NCBI GenBank assembly: GCA_013398615.1
Contig: VZSR01000479.1
Span: 960,352-1,024,351, forward strand
Source: Brachypodius melanocephalos
Lineage: Eukaryota > Chordata > Aves > Passeriformes > Pycnonotidae
DNA: 64,000 nt
Direction of reading: 5' to 3'
Part shown: piece after piece, positions 24,370 through 36,640 of the stretch
How the letters are laid out: each line of letters starts with the position of its first letter
Position numbering within the stretch: the stretch's first letter is position 1
Notes under the pieces: model-generated
Told to the model about the DNA's origin: nothing
What the model saw: the letters and a program-made list of their open reading frames with translations, nothing else
Database searches by the model: none
Position numbers and translations under genes: made by a program

Positions 24370-27300
24370 GGCCCCACAGGACAGGTCTTTGTCTCAGAAA
24401 AGAGGCTGTGCACCAAACATCCTCTTGTTCTTAGTTCTATCCCTCTTTGGAGCTGTCCTAGCAACTCCTCAGCCAAGAGCAATCCAGGAACAAGCATCAC
24501 TCCTCTCTCTTCTTTCTCTCTTCCTTCATCCCCAGTTGTTTTCTTTCTTTGAAATTCTCCTCTTCATAGTTTAAATAGATGCTCCTGCTGTGCACTATAA
24601 ATTCCCAGTCTCATTAGTTCACAGGTCTTCTGGCACTTTGCTGTTTAGCGTTTTCCAATCAGCATCAATAAAAGTTTGGCAACCAAACATATAAGATATG
24701 CTCCACCCTTTAAGACAATAGCACACTGTTTATGGCTGGGTTGTTTGGGAGTTCTTGTACATATGAAAACTTCCTTACATTTTATAAGAGTTGCTTCATC
24801 CCCCCATAAGTCTTGTGTCTCACAGTCAACATTGATCTAGAAAATAACTGTGAAACTTTAAATATGACCAGAGCCTAAATATCCTCCTAAGCTCTGTTCT
24901 CATTTTCCCTCTTCTATTTATCAAAGTGGCATAACCCAATTTTTACTAGTAATATACAATAAAAAGCTGGTTTATTTTTATAAAGTAGCACTCCAGAATC
25001 CTTGGAAAGAAGCCTTACAAATAAATAGCCTGAATTTCTCAAGCTGTTTTCCCTCCCTCCCTACATTTACACAAAAACATCCAGTAATAAACCCTTGCTC
25101 CTTTTCTGTCACAACTGTGTGGCTGACACCTGTCTCAAATGTCTGATTTCCTCTTTACTGACCACTTGCTGTGAGCAGTTTCTCCTCTGTTGGTATCTCA
25201 GGATATTTTATGATTACTTTTCATCATCATTAGTGAGAAATAGGACAAATCCTGGAGCAATTGACAGAAGACTCCCTCAGTACCAGACAGTTCAATGCTC
25301 TACTTTGCCCTCAAAAACCAGGGATTTTTCCCCATCACATTGTACCCTAATACTTCAGACGATGCCTGGTGGGCAGATGTAACAAGTGCAGTACTCAGCC
25401 TCTATGCACACCACCTCCAGTTAGGAAAAAAATCAGTAATACAAAAGTCGTGCACAAAGGTATGGGAATAAGAACTGTTCTGCAACAAAAAGGCATCACA
25501 GTTTTTCTTTTCCCATATTGTCTTGACAGAATTACTCTCTGCTGTATTACTCTATTATGTTCTATTGCACATTTTACATCCAGTGTTTTGTTTGATCTTT
25601 TGTGAAAGTTGTGTTCGGTTCTCTCTCCTCCAAAGAGCATTCAACAGCTCAATTAGGCTTAAAAAGCTTTACCTTCAGAGTGTACTGCCAGCTCTCAAGC
25701 ACAATTATTCTCCAATGCAAAACACCCACAAGACACATTTAAGAGTATACTTCCACAAATAATATGCTAACACACCACCCAACATTCCTGCAGAATCGAC
25801 AAACACTACAAAGGAAAATGCTCTAATGCAGTTCAAGGACATCTGAAAGTATATCTTATTTCAGTGAACTCCACAGCAAATACACCATTTTCCCTCTCCT
25901 CGGCCTAAAGGTAAGGTTAGAAAATGGGAGTCAGAAGAAGTTTTGACTTGCACTGCAATTTAAAACTTCCTAAATGTTACCAGTATGAGCAGCAACAGAT
26001 CTACTGTACCAGGAGCTGGGTTTTCCAAGGACACTCTCCATGCCCTTTACAGAGAATAAAGCAAGTATTTATCTACACAACACCACAGAAATTAAAATGA
26101 AAAGTATTTACACTTTTTTTTTTCATTTTCTATGGAGTATTAAAAGCACTGGGATGTCCTTCTACCATAAGAATCACAGGGACATGCATAATTCAGATCA
26201 GCACTTAGAGTGCAGAGATGTGTCTATTCCTTTGTGTAGAAGTCCGTTATAGCTATGAAGGCAAAGTTAACTGAACCTAAACTTCAAGTGGATTTGTTTA
26301 AGTCAAATTAAATTATTTCTATTAGTCTTATCTCCCAAAAGAATTAAATCAGCCCTATTAAGTCCAAATGATTATGTCTATATAGGAGCATCAATCAACT
26401 TCACAATATCACATTAAGATCATGCCACTACGTATTTGGTAATTTCGATAAATCTTCTCAAATTCCTCTGAACAGCCAAGCCCTAACATCTAAAATATTC
26501 ATAACTGCCTCTTAATTCAACATGGTCATTGACTCACACAAAAAGTAAAACTCTAGTTGAAACTTCCCAGCATTTTTTCCTTCCAGTTTTAGTTTGCCTT
26601 TTGAAGTAAAGGTCAATTCCACAATGATCACTTTGTGCTATTAGGAATGGTTCAGGAGCCCCATACAGACCAACAACCCAGCTATGAGTCATGATTTAAT
26701 AATTATGGAGATATAAGTCACAATTCTCATGGGAATAATTTCTTAAAAATTAAGAAAAGTTGCTTCAAGCAGCAACTGAAGGTTCTCCACAGTGGCTTTC
26801 TCTTTCTTTAATACCTTTTCCATGCAAGCCTCTCACAAATAACATTTTACTCTGTGCCAATGACTGTTTTCAGATCAAAAACTTAACAGCTGGAGAGACC
26901 TGTAACTCTACTGTTAAAAACAAAATTAAATCTCTAAACCGGTTATCCTTACATAAATATGGTGACAAAATTCACATGAATGAAATTTTACAACAGAAGC
27001 TGTCAGGTACAAAGTATAAAATGTAGAGCAGATCACATGCACTGTACTAAAACCACTCAACACTTCCATTAAGGTATCCACTGCTTTTTCTCCTCACTTT
27101 TGGCACCACACAAAACTGCATGAATAAAATCTTTATGGAGAAGACTAAAACCAGTTTAAATCCTGTAAGTAATTCCATAAAAATATTTTTTCTCCTTATT
27201 GTGGGATATGTATTTTTCAGCTTGAAAGTAAAGAAAGCAAAGAAAGGATAAGTCAACCAGTTTTCTGACCATACTGATTTCCTTCTTCCTTTGTAGAATT

Positions 27301-29682
27301 AAGGAAAAACTAAAGGTACCTGCTCTTCATTTTTTCCAACAACCTGAATATTACACAGACACTACAACATCCTGTCTGCCTCTAACAGTGCAGCTCATTG
27401 CTCATTTAAAACCAAGGAAGCCCCTAAAAATACAAAGAAAATGATTGAGATCAGTGTTCTAGCAATAGCAGTGACTCACAAAACAAAACAAAACAAAGCT
27501 CTTGAAGTAATAACTTCAGCATCTGCTTTCCTCATTATTCATTTATGTTCTTCACTCTTAAGAATTATTGTTTGTTATGGCAAGTTAATTAATTGATGAG
27601 CCTCAACCACCTTTAAACCTACTTTTACTTACTGATCTCTCTTGTCTTTCTACAGCAAGTTCTAGTAGTAAAAAAAAAATCAAATTACAGTTTTCAAGTA
27701 ATTTAGTTGGTAAGATCTTATTTGTCATCTGTGCCTGTAAACAATTTTGAAGAACTAAGAACTGACACACAACTCACAAGAAGACAAGCTTACTGCTTCA
27801 CTGTGGTTTTTCCTGGGGAAAAAGATATGAAGAACAAGATTTCTATCACAGACTTTACCAAATATCTGTTCAGCCTCTATAATGAGATCACCTATAGCTT
27901 TGAAACAAAACTATTCTCAGGACTCTTTGATAAAGAATGTAAGTACAACTTGTAGCAAATCTATCAAAGATATTTTATCACTTCTCTAGCCCAGGGAAAA
28001 GTATAAAACTAGAAAAAATACATGAAAGTAATACTTGAGAATATCCTCTGTAACTCCAGGAGCTTGCCTCTCCAATTTCCTGACAATTTTATTGAACAGC
28101 TCTAGTTGGTTTTTCTTCCATCAGTTCCTCAAGTCTGGCTCTGAACCAGTGTAAACTGTAAGGATTTACAAAGTCCAGGGACAAGAAGTCTTGAATGTAT
28201 ATCAGGTGGATTTTTGCTCATTTTAGATCTGCCATTTGCTAATTTCATGCTGAATAGTTTCCATCCAGGTAAAAGGTAGTGAGCAATCACATTTTACATT
28301 TTTTATGTCAATCACCACAGCAGAGGCTCCAGTCATGTCACCAGTTATACACTAAAGAACATTAAAGTTATATTTCAATAGGAAACTATGCCATACTTTG
28401 GCTAACCCATCTCATTGGCTCCTACCTTCTGCAGTTCAGCCATATAATTCTTTAAATGAAAGACTGAGAATTCATATTGTTTAATGTCTGTGGACCTTCC
28501 ACACCTTTTTACAGTGGCAGTGACAATACTTTCTGGTTTCTTCTTTAAAGTTCTCATTGCTTCCTACTTTTTTTATAAGAGGTTTGTTTGCATTATGATA
28601 ATATTGCATCGACATCCTTTCACAGGATTGAGCACTGTTGTACCAACATAACTTTCCTGAATCTTAATAGACCATTCAAAGCCCATCATAATTCCTCAAT
28701 ATTTATCCATTTCACATACTGTTCACACCTACCATTCACGTTGTGAGATTATTCAGGTAATTTCTGCAGTGCCATACAGAAATCAATCACTTCAGTACAT
28801 TTCTGTTTCTCCAGCTCATCCTAAAAACCACCAAAATTAAGTTTGCTCCATGAACAGAACAAAGTGCAGGAAGAGGTTGTAACACTCAGAAGAAATCCAG
28901 ATAAAATCAGCTCTTTTCTGTAACATATGTTACCTCACACATGATGGTACCTGCTTTCCTCTGCTCACATCATGGGCTGAAAACAAACACCCTCATCTCT
29001 TTCCTGGTGGAATGGAGCCCTCAGTGCCCAGTTTGTACAAAAAGCAGAAAAAATGTGCTGGACAAGACAGACACACCCAAACACATCACAGCTTCATGCT
29101 GTGCAGAGTTACAGAGAGAGCATTACACTCCCTGACTGAAAAGGGATAGGAAATAAACACAGACAACACTTTCTCTTGTACCAGAAGCATATTTACCATG
29201 TGAAAAACATTGCAATGTATTTTATCCAAGCTACAAATACTGACTCATGTGCTGACTGACCTAGTTTCCTGTTAACTTTAAGTGTATTTTTAGTTACTCC
29301 CTGTTGATTTATGTTTTCATTAAAACCTGAGGGATGTGTCTTTTGAAGTCTGCTGGAGAATGAATGGAGGTGTGATGCTTTGCAGAGGATGCCGAGGCAT
29401 TTTTCCCCAATGTTTTCTCTCTCCAAGAGAGAAAGAGACTCACATGTCTAGTAGGAGCTCAACTGAAGAGCAAATAAGCATCATTTGTTTACCTCTATCT
29501 TATCTGTCCTTTGCAGGAATTTAAATGCAAATGAAAAATAGAACAAACACCAACAAATGCATCAAGTGGTAGTGCAGTTTAATGACTCCAACCAACAGAG
29601 CCTGTGCTCTGCTCACTGCCACAGCACCCTGCAGACAGCAGAACTGGCAGTGACCCCTTCTTCTCTTCATAACTGAATACAC
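24370..29682. other. Non-coding stretch, no gene seen
   Basis: Unique AT-rich sequence with a pyrimidine-rich patch (about 24,500-24,560) and a short (AAAAC)n tract at 27,480-27,497. A TATA-like ctataaatt at 24,595 and an aataaa at 24,667 could suggest an older LTR, but no ends were found. Open frames up to 95 codons have no recognisable content. Confidence 0.55.
27480..27497. repeat. (AAAAC)n microsatellite
   Basis: Three to four consecutive aaaac units. Short simple repeat. Confidence 0.75.
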
Positions 29683-29920
29683 ACAGAAGTGCTTTGAAAA
29701 TCATCCCAGTGTTTATACAGGGGTGATGTAATTAATTTTCAGAGCTTTGTGCAATGACATATGTAATTTTATACGGACTACAAAGACATACATTGTTTTA
29801 TATAGACTATTTTATTAAGACTACAGAAGTACTTTGAAAATCATCCCAGTATTTACACAGGAGTGATGTAATTAATTTCCAGAGTTTTGTGGAATGACAC
29901 ATATTATTTTATGGAGACTA
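29683..29920. repeat. Tandem duplication, 140-bp period, two copies
   Basis: Copy 1 (29,683-29,780) and copy 2 (29,823-29,920) align without gaps over 98 bases, with about a dozen mismatches by eye. Shared words include tttgaaaatcatcccagt and gtgatgtaattaattt. Weaker similarity continues past copy 1 (acatacattg) and copy 2 (attacattg), so the duplicated unit is about 140 bp. The differences are mostly transitions, so this is an old event. The unit does not resemble CR1 or an LTR. Confidence 0.85.
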
Positions 29921-32900
29921 TTAAGGAGATTACATTGATTTGAAAAAGAGCAGAAAACCCACCTCAGAAAAGAGCCCTGTGAGTGCTTCCAATCATGGAG
30001 AAGATGCATTAAAAGAGTTTTCTTTTTGGGAAATGATGAGCTTAATTTGCCCTAAGTGGAAACTGATTTTCTCAGGCCACAGATGTAAAGTCAAGAAATC
30101 AGGTCCACTGTTGCCAGTTCTTTCTTCAGTATGAAAATGGACCATAAAACTTCAAAATTTATGTAAGGACTCCAAAGGTTCACAGCAATCCATAGACAAT
30201 TTTCTTTTTGCTTGTTTTGTTCTTTGTCTACCACTGAATTAAATTACAACATTAGATTTTGTGTAGTAAACAAGCACAAAATACTGCATAAGGACCTAGC
30301 TTCAGATGAAGGCTCAATTTCAGTAATGATCTTGATAATTATATTAGGACAGTCTAGGTTTCCCTACAGCTTTCTGTTTTTCAAATTTAAAGAGAGTTAT
30401 GTGCGTGATGACAGCTCTGTGTGCTCACAAGACTATTCTTACTTTATCCTGTCTACTTTCACACTCTCCAGAAATTCAGTTTTAAGCTGCAGTTTTCAAG
30501 TATTTTGTCAATCACAGTTTATCAAATGCATTCTGCTAAGGCAGCTGTCAGGACAAGATTCAGCAGTGACAAGCTGTCTCAGTGCCTGTTCATTCTACCC
30601 TTTTTATCTCTGAGGAGGAGAAATTGTCTGTCTAGAAAAGGCTCTACCTGTTCACTCCACAGGCAGTGGAGTCACTGTGCTGGCAGAGCTCCTGATCAAC
30701 ACAATGAGGACTCCCAATAAATCCTCAGCAGCCCATTTATGCCCACTTTTTCCTTATCATAAGTGCTGCTCTGAAAACACTGCTGGCACTCTGCACACAG
30801 AGGTGATTGAGTAAAAAGACACAGTGCAAGTTGTCAATTTATCCTGAAATAGCTTCTAGTGGATAGATAAAAGCCATCTAAACCATGGCACAAGACAGTG
30901 CTACTGCACAGAATGTCCAAACATCCCACAAAAAGTTCCAGAAAAACACTCTGCCCTCTGTTACACACACACCAAAATTATGGCATCATAGACAATTATT
31001 TGTGTTTACAGTGAAATATCAGTGCTTACTGAAGTATTTTCTTATACATCCTGGCAATTAAGAACTTCATGTAATCTCACTCTGTACAAACAACATTTCC
31101 AAAAGGCTAAAACTGGGATTATGCCAAACGGCTTTTAGCTTTAATTGTGTTGACTATGTTACCTAAAAGAATCTTCACTTATAATGACAAATCATGACTG
31201 GGAAAACATGTATAAGTCAGATTTCTCCTCCTCCACATATATTACCATGGAAATGCCAAAAGCATTAGACAGTTCACAGACAGCTTATCTCCAAATATTT
31301 TAGTTGATTAAAATGATGCCATTTGATCCCATACATGGTCTGTTGTGGGATGAAGGGTGTCTGAAAAGTAGAGTCAGTGTTAATCTACATCAAATGCTTC
31401 TGCTTTTGGGAATAGAATGAAGAAGTTTCAGTCTTCATTAAAGAGGAAGCAAGAAAAGGCCAAGTAGTGACTTGAACTTTAGAAGTGTAAAATAGTATTT
31501 GAAACAGGCTGACATTTGAAAATTTTCAATTGTTGTCCATTTTTTAAGTGTCCATCATTGTCCATAAATGTCATATTAAGAAGAACAAAGCAATAAATGG
31601 GTCAGAGTAATCTCAAAAAATGAGAGAAAAATCACTAGGCTATGAACAGGAGCCATCAAACTGCCCTTCCTCAGTGTTTCATTGCCAATCCCAGCATGAG
31701 AGATGAGAAGCAGAGCTGGAGGCAAGAGCAGGAGCACAGGAAGAAGTCAGAGAAAAAAAAATACAAATAACACAAGAATGACCTTAGGTGTAAACAGAAA
31801 TCCAAGTCTCAAGTTTCGATGTTCCTACAAAAACTACCTCCTGGTCACAGTTACTTTTCCACTGCACACCCCATGCTTGCTTATAGTGGAGCAACAAACT
31901 GCAAAACCTTCAGGAAAAGCTGGAGTAAAAGATGTGAAAAGACAGCCAAGAAGGTGAGAGAACAAACATAACTGGTTACAATTCTGTTAGACCCGGGAAT
32001 AAAACCAACTCAAAAGCTCCAAAGACCGAGAATCAGAGGACTGTCCTGAAGAAATACATTAAGACTGTAATAGGTGCAGCTGAGCATTTTATTGCTCCAA
32101 GGTAAAAAACTGGACACATCACACATCCTTTCAGATCAAGGATCAGATATTGTCCAAACTCTAAGGCTGTGTTTAGAATGTGGGAAGGGAGGGGGCTGGC
32201 CCTGTCCAGAGGCTGTATTTCCTTTCCTTGCACTGCTGGCATGGAATCTCTGTACCAACTTCTACCTTCTCTTTGTGCAGGGCACAAATCCTCAAAACAT
32301 CCCTGTTCTTCAGCAGATCCAAAGAGTGCATTAGGATGGAAGGAAAGCATGCTCATGTATAAAATATTGCTTCTACTTTGCCAGCTGATGTAAAAATATG
32401 ACAGCAGATAAACTTAAGAACATAATAAGAATTTTCACATGCCAGTAATTTTTTTTTAGATTTTCTTTTTTAATACTAACCATAGGACCAAGTTACAGCA
32501 GTCAGAAAAAATAATTCTCCACTTTCAACTTGTGTAATATCTGCCAAATAGGAGAAGATAACACAAAGGCAGGAGGAGATGAGTCAAGTGAAGGGTCACC
32601 AGAAACCTTTTTTCTCAAAGCAGACAGACTGTGTCTCAGCCCAACAGTAATCCCCCAATTGTCATTGCTTTTATCACATCTCTGATGCAGATTGGGTCAT
32701 TAACTCGGGACATTAAACATGCCACCAGTCACCTGTGGCCAAGAGCTGTATTCAATCATCTGGGAGCAAAGGCATGTCTTAAAAAATAGAATTTAAACCC
32801 AGATCTTTCCAGGATGCAGTTATGTTTATCACTGAGAAAATCCATACAGCTGCTGACCCCGTTCCAACACAGAGAAGCACTGAGCTGTAAAACCAGCTCT

Positions 32901-35900
32901 CTTCTGAAGGAGACAGCAAACAGAGCTTGGAATTATGACAAAGTAGAACCTCTGTTTCGTAGAGGAAATTGCAAATTCACCAGTTCACCTCTGGATGTAA
33001 GAATTTCACCAGTAGGGTGCCATGATATGATTCACACACATGTTGATGAAGAAACCAAGGGCACCCTGACATCTTAACTAGCCCCTCCCAATTACTTTGT
33101 GGTTTTACTCCATCACAAACATTTGGAACTGTTTAAGTTTCCACGTATCAAATCCAGTTTGTCAGTCATGACAAACCCTAGGTATCATTTGGTACACAGA
33201 GGGCATCAGGCAAATCACACCAATAGTGATACTTCACAGAAAGGGACATCTAAAGGTGAAACTTCACTTCTGGAAGGTTCAGGTGAGCAATGTCACAGCT
33301 GAAGCAGCCCTTTCACAAACAAATATCTCAAAGTTCATTTTTATGACCTTTCACTAATCTAACACTGACAAAACCCTTTTAAGCTATTACTTACTGGTCA
33401 ACTTGTCCAGCAGGCATTAAAAACCCATAAAGGTGGGATCTTCTTTACCTAAATTAGGCACTTAGACCATGGCCAGATTCTTTACAGAGAAGCTAAACCT
33501 ATTCTCTGCAGTCAGAGGAGAGAAATAAGCACCCCTGAGATGTGTTCAAAGGGAGGTCTTGTCCACCTAACTTAAATGAGTGGATTCATGACAGAGTGGT
33601 TTTCCTCTGGAAAATATCTAAAAGCATCTCCCACTCTCTAGTGACTGAGGAGGAAAATCAAGCACTTCAGTTGCAAAATGGCTTCATTAAGCACACGGGC
33701 ACAGAATTGAGGGGATTAAAGCTGTGTGTTGGACACTTTGCTCTTTTAATCTCAGAACAGAGTGCAAAAACAACCTCCCTAAAAAAAGAAGTTCTTGCAT
33801 GACTGGGTAATATAAATTGATAAAGCAAGGAAAAATGTTAAATTTAAATGTCACTAAGCATGAACAACCCCTGTTGTGTTAAGGTGTGAGTTGTGCAGCC
33901 CTGGCAACAATTCACTCTGAAGAGAACTCAAGGTCTGGGATTGAGCCTCCGCTACTTTTCACCCAATTTCTCTGGCACTGCTCATGGATTCTGAAGGTCC
34001 AAGCAGTCCACTCCTTGCACAGATAGTCAGATTCCATGGTCTGAGGTAAGCAGTGTATACAGAGACAGAAAGTTTAAAATTCATACTCAAAATCATACCT
34101 AAGGACTTTAAATGGATAACTATAATTGTCTCAATAGTGAAATAACTTTTGTAAATGTTACAACTTAGAGGATTTGCCAGATATCCCATCACAAACAGAA
34201 CATACGGAAAGAACACCTACAGTGATTCCAGGAGATGCACAATAGTAATTAACAGAACATTCCTGCATTAGATGCCTTACGTACAGACTCAATGCAGTAT
34301 TATATATTACCACACCAGTTCTGTTTATTTGATAACTTAGACTTTCCAATCTTATCTCAAGGTGAGAACAGCAAGTTTTTTAAAATAAATTTTGTCAATG
34401 TAAATTGTGGATTTTTTCAAAACACCTATGGTATTCCATGGGTCTTCACCTAAAACTATGAGATAAATGCATCTAAGAGGGAAATTTACATTGCAGATAG
34501 CAAATACAACATGCAAATATTGCCATGATTTCTCTTACATGAAATTAGGGTGCAAAGGAAAATATCAACAGAACTATGATAAATTGAATTAATTTACCTT
34601 CAAATATTAGAAGGAGTAAATTTTCTACTCATTTCCAGTTTTCTAAGAAATCTCTTAATACTATATATGCTATTGTGTCTGTACTATTAATGCATTTGTA
34701 TACTACACTGTTCTTCACAGAACCTCATGATTAATAAACATTATAGACACTATGTTTATTCAGTTTTAAATATTAATTATCTTGGCTTTCATAGAAAGTA
34801 AACATTCCCATTGAATGTCAGTAAAACTGGTGCAAGTGAAGAATGGTAAAGCAGCATTGTTATAAAAACTCTTCTTGTTTGGTTCATCTAAGACAGCCAG
34901 ATATAGAAACCCAAAGTGGTTAAAGAGAGTATTTAGGACTGGTTACTTAAAAGTACCTGCCAGAGCTGTTTAATCAAGATGGATAACATCTGTGCTACAG
35001 CAGAAGCAGAAGACCCTTTTACAATCATCTTTATAATTTAACTAGCATGAAAAACTACAAGAACTAAAGATGATTTTAATGCTATTGTGAATAAGTTAAT
35101 TTCTGGTTGTACTTTTCACCAACGAAAAACTCTATCTAAACCCTTCTTGCCCCCTTCCCCCCTGCCACTTCTCACTTATGCTACTTATACCCATATAAAC
35201 CAAAAGCTGCAAGATGCCCATGGCTATGGCAGCACCCCTTTCATTGAAGGGACACACCACTATTGCCAGAATAAATAAATTGTTCTTCTACATTAGGCTG
35301 ATCCATCTCTCATATCTCCACAGTGCTACTTTACATCTGGGCTGCAAACCAAAATTAATTCACCTCTTGTCATATCATGAAACTTAGTAAACATTTTTAT
35401 ATTCCATTTTTCCTCAGTACCTCTCCTTTATAGGCCCAAACCACTACAAAAACCAAAGCATTTGTACTTTTTGCTGCTTTATGTTTGTGTCAGACCATAA
35501 TGTTCTTCAATTAGATGCAGATATGGGCTCTGAAGACAGCGAAGTAAGGTCATGCCAGTGGGAAATTACAAGGTACCAACCACCCCACTACATTACAGCT
35601 CCACAGGAATTTTAATTCTCCAGCAACTTAATAACTTAGCTTGCTTTGCTTATGTTATAACCAGAGAATTCTTCTCCACTATTGAGAACATCTTCTTGTC
35701 TAATATCAATACCATCTAACAATTTACACAATGTTCACTCTTCCATAGATCTAATACTTAATTGCTTTATAATGTCCCTGACCTCACTATTTTGGGGAAC
35801 AGAAATACAGCAAGAAAGGACAAACTGAGGTGATGGGGTAAATGAGTTTCACAAATCATTAACACCACGAAGAGCAAGGATTCAGTGCGTTACTTCAGCT

Positions 35901-36513
35901 TCATAGGATATAATTACATGTTTTGATTAGCAGATATATTTTCCCAGCCTCAGGTGTCAACAAGGGTTCAAGTGTATAACATGTATAAATGGGTGCTAAT
36001 TTTACTAGTCACGAAAATGTGTTTCGCTAATTACATTTATACCCTCTTAGCCCATTTCCATTCCATATTGCTTCTCTGTAGTACCTCTTCCTGTTTATTT
36101 CCTTAGTGGCATTTCAGCTCTTCCAAATGACACAAGGATTCTAAAATTCACCAGGCATGGCAAGTTGCTTCCTCACTGAATACCTGATGTAGGCTCAAAA
36201 GAGGAATGAGATTTGCAGATACAACTTTGTGGTCATTTCTGTACCTCTGTGAACTGTATCCTGTTTAGGATATTATCATCTGGGATGAAAATCTCACGGC
36301 AAAAGTGGTGCTTTTTATTTCATTCAGTTGATTCTTGTTAGGTGTGCAAGAATTTCTGATTGTTGACATCAAAAATTAAGGGAGCAAGCCTGTTTTTAAG
36401 AGAATGAAGCTCCTTTTCCCTGCCCTGCACTTTCCTGACAATCCTATGTGTTTTGTTCACAGAAATGAGATGAGGATCCAAAACTGAAAGAACCTCTTTT
36501 CACACAACCAGCT
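29921..36513. other. Non-coding stretch, no gene seen
   Basis: Unique AT-rich sequence. The longest open frames are a 133-codon frame at 30,212-30,613 (+) and a 107-codon frame at 32,033-32,356 (-), which overlaps three plus-strand frames. None has recognisable domains or convincing splice-flanked coding character. No transposon was recognised. Confidence 0.55.
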
Positions 36514-36640
36514 ACAGAATGGTTTGGGCTGGAAGGGACTCAAAGATCATCTACTTCCATTCCTAAGCAAAACCATGAAGGAAAATGTTTAAGGCTTTGG
36601 ATAAAGCTATCAACCACAAACTGCTGGACATTGGAACACC
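36514..36640 (-). mobile_element. CR1 LINE 3'-end fragment
   Basis: On the plus strand it begins with the reverse complement of the CR1 tail: cagaatggtttgggctgg, then aagggactcaaagatcatct, close to the common avian CR1 3' signature. The following 80-90 bases (gaaaatgtttaaggctttgg and onward) are only weakly CR1-like, so the inner boundary is approximate. The element is on the minus strand, 5'-truncated and old. Confidence 0.75.

Noticed and set aside
24590..24710. Second LTR after the solo LTR (TATA-like and aataaa words)
   Set aside because: No TG...CA ends, no duplication, no similarity to the 711-bp LTR.
32033..32393. Overlapping 60-107-codon frames on both strands as an exon
   Set aside because: Low stop density in several frames reflects local higher G+C; no domain or consistent reading frame.
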